Positions 45,858-57,800 of a stretch of DNA of 64,000 bases are shown here, one piece after another. Below the pieces are notes generated by a model. That model had not been told where the DNA came from and did no database searches. It saw only the letters and a list, made by a program, of their open reading frames with translations. Both the position numbers and the translations under genes were made by a program. Numbering within the stretch: position 1 is the stretch's first letter; each line of letters opens with the position of its first letter. The stretch is taken from the NCBI RefSeq assembly GCF_932294415.1, contig NC_065535.1, positions 29,218,782 through 29,282,781 on the forward strand, read 5' to 3'. The stretch is from Quercus robur. Taxonomy: Eukaryota > Streptophyta > Magnoliopsida > Fagales > Fagaceae.

Positions 45858-48250
45858 TGGATACCTAAATTTGGATTTGGATTTGGATTTAAAATCAATA
45901 AAATGTTTTTTTCAATTATTATTTTTCTTAAACCTTATACATTTTAATTTTAGTAACATTTTTTAATAAATACATGAGGTAATGAAAAAGCTATTGATAA
46001 TTAATTGACAAGATGATGACTAAAAATCTGTCATCATAGCCAACTAAAAAAATGTCTTGCCAACTATTGACAACTAAAATGTACCATGTCAATAGAAAGA
46101 GAGAACCCAAATGCATGAATTTTTTCACAACATTTAAAATCTCAAATTAAAAAATTGTTTTGAAGCTCTTAACAGCTAAAAGGTTCTATATCAAGAGAGA
46201 CGATAAAGTATCCAAAATATGTGTCTTTTAAACAAAATTCAAAAGAACAAACTAGCACTCAATTTTTTTTTTCAATAATTATTTTTTTAAAACCTTTAGC
46301 ATTTTAATTTTAGTAATATTTTTAATACATACATGCAATAAACAAAAAAGCCATTGTTTGACTCCTCATATTTTGCAACATAAGCTTTGGAACCTCAACA
46401 AATTTCCACATCACCAATATTATTTATTTAAGTTTTATAAAAAAAAAAAAAAAAAAATCACCTCTTTACCTCTTTCATTTTCGCATAGCTCAAACATTGG
46501 GCCTTCACCTCCCACCTCTCTCCCTGTTGTAGAGGCCTTCACCTTTCACCTTTCTCTTCCTATCAGTCACCTCAAACCTTTCTCTCTCCATTGTTTTCAT
46601 AAGTAGTAGTTTGTGGACAAATAATCACAAACAAGATTGACATTGCAAATCCTTCCATTCATAAGTAGGTTTGAATTTATTTTCATTAAACTTAGCCAAG
46701 CAAGATACAATTTTGAGTACACTTTGTACATTTGAAAGTATAACCATCACAAAAAGGATTGTTGTCCTTGCTTAATTGATTTGCATTTCTCCTAGGTTGA
46801 TGCTTAGGGCAGTAAACTTTGGCCATTTGAACATATAACCATCACATGGAGTACATTTGTTGCATTTCTCCCAAGTCTTTTCTACCATCTTTCTTTACAA
46901 CTCTAGCTATTTTGGAGAATACAAGTCTTACAATTCCAACTGAATGTCAAGGCTACAACTTGTAACACACATGATCTCATAAATCTGTTTCAAAAAAAAA
47001 AAAAAAAAAAAGAACTACAAAGAAAAGTTCATTAAAAATACATACCAATTATGTTCATTAGAAATAAAAAGAGAGAAGTTCATTAGAAATGGTTTTAATC
47101 TTTTAACCAAAGGGTCTTGAAAATATATCTTTCAACAAACGTCCTAGATGGCATTTCACCTTGGATCTTACTAGGGGTGAGAAATCAATGTATTCTATTC
47201 TATCCCAGGTGTGAGTCACTTTCCCAAGCATATAACAATAATAGAGGAATTGTTCTTAAAAGACAACATTCATCCATAGTTCTTTAGACTACACATGTTC
47301 ATGTTCTTATGGGCTCCACCTTATTCTATTTCATGTCCTCTTGGTTACAGCTTCCCAAGTTGGCAATACAAATTACAGAGAGGCCTACTTGGCCTTGATT
47401 TATCCAACAATATATAATGTGAAAATTTTAATTTCGAGACCATAAAATATTTGAAGCAATAGTAAAGCTCTATGCACATTAAAACCTAAAAATGACAATA
47501 AAAATGTTATACAACCACTCTATTTGCTTGATTTGAAACCCATTGGTTTTAAAATTAATAGATCTAAAAAAGCCTTGATTTGAAATCCATTGATTTTTAA
47601 ATTCCTTATTTGGGTCTTTTTATACAATGAAGGATTTGAAATTCCATTGTTTGGATACCTAAAATTGGATTTGGATTTGGATTTAGATTTAGATTTGGAT
47701 TTAAGATCAATAAATTAATTTTCCCAATTATTATTTTTCTTAAACTTTCTACATTTTAATTTTAGTAACATTTTTTAATAAATACATGAGGTAATGAAGA
47801 AGCCATTGATAATCCAATTGCCAAGATGATGACTAAAAATTTGTCATCTCAGGCAACTATATTTTTTTTTTTTTGGCCAACTATTGACAACTAAAATGTT
47901 CAATATCAACATAAAGAGAGAACCCAAATGCATGAGTTTTTTCACAACATTTAAAACTCAAACTAAAAAATTGTTTCGAAGTTCTTAACTGCTAAAAAGT
48001 TCTATATCGCAAGAGAGACGATAAAGTATCTAAAATATGTGGCTTTTACACAAAATTCAAAACAAAGAGGCCATTGATACACCAATTGACAAGATAATGA
48101 CTAAATATCTTCCATCATAGCGAACTAAAAAAATATCCTGCCAACTCTTGCCAACTAAAATATTTTAGAGAGAGAGAGAGAGAGTATCCAAAATACATGG
48201 TTTTTTTTTAACAACATTCAAAATCTCAAACTAAAAAATTGTTTCGAAGT
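45858..48250. repeat. Interspersed ~400-bp direct repeats with GGATTT runs
   Basis: A block starting with TTGGATTTGGATTTGGATTT, followed by TTTTAGTAACATTTTTTAAT, CAAGATGATGACTAAAAAT, GAGAGAACCCAAATGCATGA and GAGAGACGATAAAGTAT, is present at 45858-46250 and again at 47650-48070. Partial copies lie at about 46260-46350 and 48070-48250. The space between (46.35-47.64 kb) has a poly(A) tract and no gene. The arrangement suggests an old element or local duplication. Confidence 0.8.
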
Positions 48251-49225
48251 GGATCTTTTCTACTCTTTTTTCTTTGGCAAGGCTTAATTGCATAACTTAT
48301 TGATAACAAATGTTGACATGTTGTTTTACAATTGGAGAATTCATCACTTTTCTCCTTCCTCAGTCATAAATTCAATTGCATCGTCCATATATTTTGCACC
48401 AATGCCAATAGCTCTATCCCTCCCACACAAGATCTCAATGTCCTTCAATTGTCAATAACTTAAATGCTTTTATATCACATGCTTTTGTATTTTTCTAAGG
48501 AGAAAAAAAAAGAAGCAATGAGAACTTAAATAAAATAAATTGGACAATAAAACAAAGGAAAGGGCAAAAAATAAAATAAAAAGTAGTACGTTATGTGATG
48601 ATTATATTAGTGATAAACTTATATTTAATAGCTAACAATCTATACCCACAACATGGTAAGCACATCGAAAGACAATTGTAAGCACAACAAAATGCAAGTT
48701 CATATATAAGTGTGTGCATAATAGTTTTTTCATTGAAGTTACTTGGAGAGACTGGATTTCTTCAGTTTTAGCAACTAGATAGAAAGGTGCTAATCCCACC
48801 AGTAAACTATTAAATATACCAAATAGCATCATTAAACCATTAAACTACACTAATTGAATATAGAAGCCTACAATGCAATTCACTCAAGTTTCAAAAAATA
48901 TTTAAAAGATTCTATATTATGAAACTTGACTGAATAATGAAAAAGTTAAAAAACAAAATGAGTAATGCTATTTTTAGTGGGTTTCTCACTTGTAAGATAA
49001 TCCTCATTCAAGTAAAGTTTTCACTAGGAAATGAATATCATGGGAAAGGAAGGGTAAAAAAGCCTAAGCAATAATACCCTATGAATTTTAAAAATTATAG
49101 AAATCAATACATTACATGCAGTAGATAGAGTATGTTAATCCTACAATCACTTTGAGTAGGCCTTGTACCACAACAGCCAAGTGAGCACTAGTCCCAGAAA
49201 TGAGCCAAAATTTTTCATTCCTCAA
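48251..49225. other. Spacer before the Copia LTR
   Basis: AT-rich. A minus-strand 66-codon frame at 48632-48832 has no recognisable similarity. Confidence 0.6.
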
Positions 49226-50248
49226 TGTTAGGACTATGTGATTTGATGTTAGGAACATATGTCAACATTTTATGTAATTGGGTAATCCTTTGACAAAACG
49301 CACTTTACTTGTAATTGGGTAGATCTAGGATGTATTTAATGCTTCAAGAAACAAGGTTTCAAGTTCAAGTGTTAGAGCCATGTAAGTCTGTCCAAGAATC
49401 AAGTAAGAAAGTGCAGGATTTTAAAACTCGACATCTAGCATTTATCGAGGTTTAAAAGCTGTTGAAGCCTATGGCTCAATAGCTAGCTCAATAGATGGCT
49501 ATCTATTGAGGTTTATGAAATTCAGTTTTTGAGAGTTGATTTCAATCCAATCTGTGGGTATATGTTTGAGCTTTCTTTTCTCATAGCCCTAAACATAAGA
49601 AAGCCCAAACATATATAAGAATTATTTTGAGGGCCGTAAAAGGTTACAGAAGTTGCACAAGAGCACAATTCCACAAGTGTGAAGAAAGGTGTGACCGGAA
49701 ACCTAGTTTGCCCTAGTTCTTCTTTTTCTTGAAGAAGCTGCTGTGTTTGTACACAGTAGGGTTTTGTAACCAAGCAACGTCATGATCGTCATTGTGTGAT
49801 GAACTGAAGAACTTTGCAGCTAACATCCTTCTCAAGTTGGTGATCAAGTCGCGTACTGGGATCCGAGCATTTGGTTAGTCACGTACTGGGAGCCGTGCAT
49901 TAAAAAAGAGAGACTATCACTACAGAATAAGTCCAATTAGGTATTGGGGTAAGGGTTCAACTGTAGGTTGGTATAAGGTACTGAGATTCCTTTACTTGTA
50001 ACCACTTGTTTTGATAATAGTGGATTCTGGGGAGTGGTGACCTTAAAATCACTCGGTGGGGTTTTGCCTCGGTGGTTTTCCCCATTCGTAAATAAATCAC
50101 CCGTGTCATTTAATTTCCGCTGCATTTAATTATTTGGTGATTTGTTTGTGCTACCACGCGCTTTGCATGTTAATTAACTTAATTAATTCACTTGACTAAA
50201 TTAATTGGTTAATTTATCACAAGGGGTCAATACATTCTTGGCCTATCA
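49226..50248 (+). repeat. Left LTR of the Copia element
   Basis: Begins with TGTTAGGACT at 49226 (or with the similar TGTTAGGAAC at 49247) and ends GGCCTATCA at 50248, two bases before the primer site. The length of about 1 kb suits the SIRE/Maximus group. No second copy in the window confirms it. It contains CTCAATAGCTAGCTCAATAG-like words around 49425-49515 that recur near 63.3-63.5 kb. Confidence 0.7.
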
Positions 50249-50250
50249 AG

Positions 50251-50262
50251 TGGTATCAGAGC
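50251..50262 (+). other. Copia primer binding site (initiator tRNA-Met)
   Basis: TGGTATCAGAGC is the canonical complement of the 3' end of plant initiator methionine tRNA. It lies two bases after the LTR end. Confidence 0.92.
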
Positions 50263-50319
50263 AGACACACTCTGATTAGGGTTAATCTTTGCTGTGTGAT
50301 CCATTGACCCTTGTTTGTA

Positions 50320-50752
50320 ATGGATAGAAGACAGTCTCTTATTATACCTCATTTATTTGATGGCATTAACTATGCATGAGAGCTTTCTTGCAGTCTTTAG
50401 ATGAGAAAATGTGGTAAGCTATGGAGATAGGCTGGATTAAGCCTACAGAAGTGCCAGCCGACTGGGATGATGCTAAGATCAAGGCGGCAAACTTTAACAG
50501 TAGGGCACTGAATGCTCTATTCAGCGCAGTCACTAATGAGGAATTCAAGAGGATATCCACCACTGAAACTGCTAAGGAAGCATGAACCATTCTCTAGACA
50601 ACCTATGAAGAAACTAAGGTTGTCAAGGATTCAAAGTTTTAGAGGCTCACTACAAGCTTTGAAGAGATCAAGATGGAGGAGGATGAGTCATTTGATGAGT
50701 TCTATGCCAAGCTTAAGAACATAGTAAACTCAGCTTTTAATCTTGAAGAAAT
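50320..50752 (+). pseudogene. Copia gag, first part
   Basis: ATG at 50320 opens MDRRQSLIIPHLFDGINYA, then a short deletion removes the usual YWK-type segment. It continues MRAFLQSLDEKMW, PADWDDAKIKAANFNSRAL, YEETKVVKDSKF, MEEDESFDEFYAKL. This is the UBN2/gag-polypeptide family of Copia elements. In-frame stops replace expected Gln or Trp codons after KMW, TAKEA, WTIL-type and DSKF positions. The frame ends at the element 2 insertion and resumes at 60754. Confidence 0.88.
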
Positions 50753-51406
50753 TGATGATTCCTTGATTATCAGTGGGTTGACAAGACTTGAACGTTGATC
50801 TTTGGGCTATCTCCTGTAATACAAAGGACACAGAATCAGAGGGGACCGGTGAGGACCGGCCAAAAATCCTCCGATGATCAAGTTAGTTACTTTGAACTCT
50901 CTGTAACGAAGAAGTATTCTCTTAACAGTAAGAAAATGTCTGAAAAATCCCCTTACCCTTCATCGAAGAAGCCTTATATAGTGTGTGTGTGTGGAACGGT
51001 TATCTGTTTGGTAACCGTTCCCAGTGTCGAGGAGTCCAGAGAATTGGGAGTAACTTCCATAACCGCTGTGGAAGTTACCTAGGTCGGACGGGCCGATGAA
51101 CTCGTCCATCCATAGTAAGGATGGACGAGACCTTCATGAGAAGCTTGTCCACTTTTAGTCCATCCATAGTAAGGATGGACGAGACCTCCATGATGATCTC
51201 GTCCACTTTTAGTGAAAGATGGACGAGATCATCTTGGAAGGCTTGTCGTTCATAAATGACGAGTAGATCTCACGAGGTATTAAGCTCGTCCATATACGGA
51301 CGAGGTTCGCTGGTACGCTTGCAATTTTCTCCGCCTATTGTAGCTTCTGTCGTTGGACGAGACATATGGACGAGTTATGGACTTGGGATTATTTGTGACA
51401 CCATCA
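50753..51406 (-). repeat. Element 2, 3' LTR
   Basis: 654 bases, TGATGATTCC...GACACCATCA on the plus strand. It differs from the other LTR at 50914, 51022, 51038 and 51152. It holds a perfect hairpin, CTCGTCCATCC (51101-51111) with GGATGGACGAG (51119-51129), repeated in part some 60 bases on. Confidence 0.95.
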
Positions 51407-51430
51407 GTTGCCCCATCGTCCATGTGAGTC
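51407..51430 (-). other. Element 2 polypurine tract region
   Basis: Upstream of the 3' LTR the minus strand reads GACGATGGGGCAAC before TGATGG. GATGGGG is the short purine run expected at this place. Confidence 0.45.
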
Positions 51431-51592
51431 GTCCAAAAGGTTGAACGTTCTTGGACACAATTGGTTAATAATTACTGTACCACGTGTCCTTTTCTTATTA
51501 GAGACTGATTCCGTCGATTTATTTTTCCGAGGTAGATGCCACGTGTCGCTTCCGTATTGGTTGGGTCGTTTCGATTACCCAGGTCAGCATCC

Positions 51593-51600
51593 TATAAATA
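51593..51600 (+). promoter_or_regulatory. TATA box of the element 2 antisense gene
   Basis: TATAAATA stands about 170 bases before the antisense ATG, outside the LTR, with a pyrimidine-rich leader (CTCCTCATTCC) some 30 bases downstream as expected for a start site. A leader intron is possible (CCAG/GTACTC near 51716, TTTAG near 51740). Confidence 0.65.
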
Positions 51601-51760
51601 GTGGAATGCCTCCCTTAACCCTCCTCATTCCAGAAATTTTCTTCCTTGACATCCATCGTCTAGAGCCTCGTCTAGGAGTTCTCTGCGTCTAGAGTCTTCT
51701 TCCGTCTAGAGCCAGGTACTCTTCTTTTTCTCGTCTTTAGGTTTAAGTTTCTTGTTAGGG

Positions 51761-53957
51761 ATGTCTGTTGCTTCCTCGTCTACTGATAGCCTTAATAAGG
51801 TTATAGACGAGTATTGTGATGATACTAGTGATAGGTCTAGCTCTAGCAGTGCTAGTGATGAGAGTGGAGGAAGCACGGACGAGAACTACTCTTCTGGGGC
51901 CCCTGGGCTCCCTATTGAAGTCGTCCAAGAACAGCTTAGGAGAGCTTCTGGCTCTCAAGCTGGTTCTCCGTCCAATCCTTCGGACGAGGTAGAGACCGTC
52001 TTTAGTTGCGCTGTAGGCGTCCATTCTAAGACGGACGAACAAAGGTTAGGTAACCTTAAATCCTGGTATCAAATCCCGGACGAGTTTAACCCTAGGTTAC
52101 CCGTCCATGGAGAGTGGTGTTGTGAGCCCCGTTTTGGAATAGGCGTCTATGAATCTTACTTCTTAGGTGGCCTTAGGTTTCCTTTAAATGCCTTCTCTAG
52201 GGAGTTATTAGTCAAGTTAGGTTTAGGTGTTTGTCAATTCAATCCTAATGCATGGAGATTAATTATCTCCATGCAAATTTTGTGGAGGGAAGTTTTTGGT
52301 GGGGACCGTCCTCTTACAGTGGACGAGTTCCTTTATTGTTATAAACCTTCTGCCATAAGTCAATCTGAAGGTTTTTATCAGTTTACTGCTAGGGGGAATG
52401 ATTGTAGGTTGATCAAGTCCCTAGCTTCGTCTGATAGGAAGTGGAAGACGGAGTTCATTTTTCTTTCAGGCTTCTGGGCAGGGAACCCTGTGGACGTTGG
52501 CAGGGATCCCTTTCCCCCTTACACTGGGGACCTAGGGAACCTTCGTCCAGAAGGTACGTCCCTTCCCCTTGTCTATTTTTATTCTTACTCCTATTTGGTA
52601 CATTTACAATTTCTAACCTTTATTTGTTCATTGTGTTGTAGCTGCCAAACGTCCGTCCTTGAGCAAATTTCACCGTGACCGCGTCCACAGGGCTCGTCTA
52701 CACACAGATAGGAGCTTCCATTCTCTGGTCACGCTTAGACGTCTAGCCAAGTGGGGTTTAGGTCCCGAGCCTTCAGACGAAGCTATAGCCCACGAAGTTA
52801 CTGTGCGAAAAAGTAAGTTTTTAGCTAAACTTCCTTTCCCTTTTCTTTTTTGTATACATTTCTTAATTTGTTCATCTCGTCTTAGGAATGTCAACAATGA
52901 AAGAGAACAAAGGGAAGGAAATTGCTGGAGAAGGGAAGCGTCCTGAGGGTATGGCCCAGGATCGTCCTGAGGGTCAGACGCGTCCAACGGCTGGGGACAA
53001 AAGAAAATTCTTGCCAAAGAATATTGACCTGGAAGGGCTCCCCAGTCGTAGAGACAAAAGGGTTAAGCAGGGCTCGTCCAAGGTGGTTAAGTCAAAACCT
53101 CCTCAGTCTCAGCCTGCCGTCCAGATAGTTGACGTGGACTCGTCCACTCCAGTTGAATCCATTCCGTCCAAGACTCCGCCCAGAACTCCTTTAGCCAAGT
53201 CTACTACGCCTGGCTCGTCCCAGCCTTCTACGAACATTATTGAGAGTGAAGATCTGGCTTGGGAAGGTTTCCAGACAGCCGTCAAGGACGAGGATATAAA
53301 CATGTGCTATAACATGGGCTTGAAGGAATTTGAACATTCAGGCGTCCATGACCTCTTCAAGGTATGCCAGTATCCCTCGTCCTTGTTCAGTTATTAACTT
53401 TTCTTCATTTAATCATTCTATGTTGTTCTGTCTATTCACAGGCCATGTCAAAGTTTATAGCAGCGTCTAGACAGGCAACGGAGCTGGACAAGACGAGAGT
53501 CTTGTTGGAGACAAGGATTCAGGAGGTGAACGCTGACTGTAAGAAATGGGCTGGGTTTGCTGAAAAAGCTAAGGACGAGGTCAAAGAGCGTAACAAGTTG
53601 ATTGAGGAGCTAAGGACGGATGCATTGGAGAAGGAAACGCGCATTGATCACTTACAAAAGATGAACAATGAGTTGAATGCTCGTCTTTCCAAGGCAAGAG
53701 AGGACGCTGTGGCTGAGTTCAAGTCGTCCAAAGAGTATACAGACACTTTGGATAGCAATTATGCAGCTGGTTTTGAAGATTTCAGAATGGACGCTGTTGA
53801 AAACTTCCCTGAAGTTGACTTCAGCGCAATCAAGCTTAACCTTGCTGCTGCCACAAGCTCTCTCCTCCAGACCGGCTCTGATGACGTCAACGTGGAAGAC
53901 GACGCCAGTACTCAGCCTCCTCAGGACGAGCCTGTTGAGAATGCTCCCCCTTCTTAG
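51761..53957 (+). CDS. Element 2 antisense gene: intact four-exon Transposase_28-like, coiled-coil protein
   Basis: Plus-strand gene opposite to gag-pol. Exons 51761-52553, 52642-52812, 52886-53361 and 53442-53957 splice at good GT-AG sites with matching phases into 651 residues and a TAG stop. The N-terminus is Ser/Asp-rich. Residues of about 120-260 carry the pattern YFLGGLRFPLNAFSRELL, NPNAWRLIISMQIL and FYQFTARGN, which I recognise as the putative gypsy-type transposon family (Transposase_28). The middle is a Lys/Pro/Ser-rich linker with nuclear-signal-like runs (RRDKRVKQG). The last exon is a coiled coil (MSKFIAASRQATELDKTRV onward) with an acidic tail. The start at 51761 is the first in-frame ATG. 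The function of such proteins is unknown. Confidence 0.82.
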
Positions 53958-54830
53958 GACGAGACTTTAACCTTTGTAACTTTGCTTTTTCTTTCTTTTT
54001 GTAACCTTTGTGTTTGGTCCTTTGTTTTTGGACCTTCTTTATGTAACAAGAATACATTATACTCGTCCATGGTTTTAGGACGGGTTTTTTAAGTATACTA
54101 TTTCTGCTTTTCAAACTAATCAAGGGTTTTTGGACGTAGGATGTCCACCCTTTGAATGAAGTTTTATTTTCTTTGCATGGACAAATGATTTCATTTTCTT
54201 TGCATGGACGAGTGATTTCATTTTCTTTGCATGGACGGATGCTGCTAAGCTATTTTACTCCTAGCTCGTCCATGTCGAGAATACATATTTTTCATGTAGT
54301 CTAACTCGTCTTAGCAGGTAGTATTTTTAATTAGCTTGATTCGTCTTAAGACTTGCAAACTAATTTTACATACCATCTACTTATTTTGCCAACTTTTTCT
54401 CTCGTCCAGAATTTGGATTGTTTCAGTTGGCTCTACCTCGTCCATGAGTTGGACGAGTATGGATGTGGTTTCTTCCTTTTATTCAAGAAAATTTAGACGT
54501 TACATCTCTGCGTCCAGAGATTTTGTTCGTCTTGGATCTTTCAACCCTCTTGAGGATTGAATTGGACGACAATATCACGGAGAATTCACACAACATTTTG
54601 TACATAACATAAATATTGTTTACAGACAAGGCACATGCACACTGATGCCTTTTTATTTAATAAATACATACTTCATGACTTCGTCCATAACCACAACACA
54701 ATTATAAAAAGTAAATCATAGTTTCAAACTTCACACACAAACAATACCAAACATAGTAGTATCAAACAGCATCACTCATAGAAGTACGCTAGTAGACAGA
54801 TAAGACCCAGTCTCGTCCATAGGTTCACTC
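53958..54830. other. Element 2 spacer between antisense gene and pol, with a 27-bp triplet repeat
   Basis: Non-coding space where the two converging transcription units of element 2 should end. ATTTTCTTTGCATGGAC recurs at 54166, 54193 and 54220 (period 27). The word CTCGTCC/GGACGA occurs many times. It corresponds in place to the 80-bp array of element 1. No coding sequence seen. Confidence 0.7.
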
Positions 54831-57800
54831 TTACTGGTAGTACCTCCTCAGGTGCTCCACATTCCAAGGATGTTCCAACTTTCTCCCGTCCAGGGCCTCC
54901 AGGTAGTAGGATCCTTGCCTTTTACAGTTGATTACTCTATAGGGTCCTTCCCAGTTTGGGCCCAACTTCCCATGTGCTGGGTTCTTGGTTGACAAAGAGA
55001 CCTTTCTCAGGACGAGATCTCCTATATTGAAACGCCTAGGCTTCACCATCGCATCATACTGCCTAGCCATGAGGTTCTTATACTTTGCTGCCCTGTGTTC
55101 TGCGTTTGCCCTTACCTCGTCTATTAGATCGAGGTTCAGACGAAGCTGGTCCTTATTATCCTTGTCTTGATACATCATCACCCTGTGATTAGCCATATGT
55201 ACTTCTGCAGGTATGACTACATCGCTTCCATAGGCTAACTTGAAAGGGGTCTCCCCTGTAGGGGTCCTCACTGTGGTCCTGTATGCCCATAAAACTCCTG
55301 GTAATTCATCTGGCCATATTCCCTTTGCCCCCTTAAGCCGAGTCTTGATGATTTTCAACAAGGATCGGTTTGCAACTTCAGCCTGGCCGTTGGCTTGGGG
55401 GTGTGCAGGGGAGGAGTAATGGTTCTGAATTCCAAAGTGTAAGCAAAAGTCCTTGAAGAGTGCATTGTCAAATTGTCGTCCGTTGTCAGACACCAATACC
55501 TTTGGCACTCCAAATCTGCATACAATGTTCTTCCAGACGAAGTTTTTCACATTCTGCTGTGTGATATTTGCCAACGGTTCTGCCTCCACCCATTTGGTGA
55601 AGTAATCGATGCCCACCACTAGAAACTTCATCTGCCTTATTCCTAAAGGGAAGGGACCCAAAATGTCTAGTCCCCATTGTGCAAAGGGCCACGGTGCCAC
55701 CATTGGGGTGAGGTATTCCGATGGTTGTCTGGGGACGTTGCTAAATCGCTGGCATTGGTCGCAAACCTTAACGTATGCTTTAGCATCAGCTTGCATGTGC
55801 GGCCAGTAATACCCTGCACGGACGACCTTGTGAACAAGTGATCTGGCTCCTGAGTGATTGCCACATGCCCCTTCATGAACTTCTCTTAGCACGTAGTTTG
55901 CTTCGTCCGGAGTTAAGCATCTAAGGTAAGGTTGAGAGAAACCTCTCTTATATAGCACTTCATTCATAAGGACGTATCTAGCTGATCTCACCCTCACCTT
56001 TCTGGCCTCGTCTTTCTCTTCTGGTAATCGTCCATCCTTCAAGTATGATACAATGGGAGTCATCCAATTTTCTCTGTTATCCACCTGCTGTACTTCTTGG
56101 ACATCGATACTTGGCATATATTGAACTTCATCTGACTTCTCTAATGATTCATCTGCTGATGCTTCTTTTGCTATAGTATCAGCTTCCACGTTCTCCTCCC
56201 TTGGGATTTGAACGAAGTCAGCTTTTTCAAACCATTTCACAAGGCGCATCACTCTACCAAGGTATTTCTTCATTCTTTCTTCCTTCGCTTCATACGTCCC
56301 ATTCACTTGCCCCATGATCAGTTGGGAATCCCCCATGACACATATGGACTTGGCTTCTACGGACTTTGCCAATTCTAGCCCTTTGAGGAGGGCTTCATAT
56401 TCGACTTCATTGTTAGTCGCTTGATACTGTAGACGGACTTTATGTTTCAGTTTATCTCCCTCTGGGGATTGCAAGACCACACCAATTCCTCCTGCATGCC
56501 GTGTAGACGAACCATCCACGTGGACGATCCATCTCTCACTGTCTTCTGTCTCTCTATGACTTGGGGTAAACTCTACAATAAAATCTGCTAGGGCTTGAGC
56601 TTTTATGGCATGCCTTGGTTGATACCTGATATCGAACTCACTTAGCTCCACGGCCCACTGGATTAATCGTCCTGCAGCTTCCAGTCTATTCATTGCCTTT
56701 TTGAGAGGATGATCTGTCATAACATTAATGACATGTGCTTGGAAATAATGCCTCAGCTTCCTTGAAGCTGTGATTAGTGCGAAGGCGAACTTCTCCATTT
56801 GTGGATATCGTCCTTCCGCTCCTTTCAATGCCTTGCTTGTATAATACACAGGTCTTTGGACTTTATCTTCCTCTCTTATCAATGCTGAGCTCACTGCATG
56901 TGGGGTTACCGCTAGGTACAAATATAGTTCCTCTCCTTCCACTGATGGACTCAGCAGCGGTGCCATGGTAAGGTATACCTTCAAATCTTCGAAAGCTCTC
57001 TGACACTCGTCGGTCCATTCGAATGCTTTTTTGAGAACCTTAAAAAATGGCAAACATTTATCAGTAGCTTTAGAGACAAACCTGTTAAGCACAGCGACTC
57101 GTCCAGTGAGGGATTGGATTTCCTTGGTATTTTGCGGTGGCTTCATGTCCAGTATTGCTTGAATTTTATCTGGATTCGCTTCAATTCCCCTGTGGGATAC
57201 CATAAAGCCAAGGAATTTCCCTGATGATACTCCAAAGGCACATTTGCTAGGATTCAGCTTCATGTGATACTGCCTCAATGTCTCAAATGTCTCCTGTAGG
57301 TCTTCTAGATGTCTTCCTTTGTCCTGACTTTTCACCAGCATGTCATCTACATAGACTTCCACATTCCGCCCAATCTGCGGACGGAACATGTGGTTGACCA
57401 ACCTCTGATACGTCGCCCCTGCATTCTTTAAACCAAACGGCATCACCTTATAGCAGAATAAGCCTTGACTGGTGACAAAAGATGTCTTCTCTTGATCAGC
57501 CTCGTCCATTCTTATCTGATTGTATCCTGAAAAGGCATCCATGAAGCTAAGCAATTTATGGCCTGCAGTTGAGTCTACTAACTGGTCAATGCGCGGTAAC
57601 GGATAGCTGTCCTTGGGGCAAGCCTTGTTCAGATCAGTGAAGTCCACGCACATTCTCCACTTGCCATTCGCTTTTTTGACCATTACTACATTGGCCAACC
57701 AATCCGGGTAGTACACTTCCCGAATGAACTTTGCTACCATCAGCTTTTGGACCTCGTCCTTGATTGCACTATCTCTCTCAGGGGCAAACACCCTCTTCTT

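Noticed and set aside
45870..45895. (GGATTT)n runs as interstitial telomere repeats
   Set aside because: The plant telomere unit is TTTAGGG; six-base GGATTT does not match, and the runs are very short.
48632..48832. Minus-strand 66-codon frame with hydrophobic start
   Set aside because: No recognisable similarity, weak context and AT-rich surroundings; probably chance.
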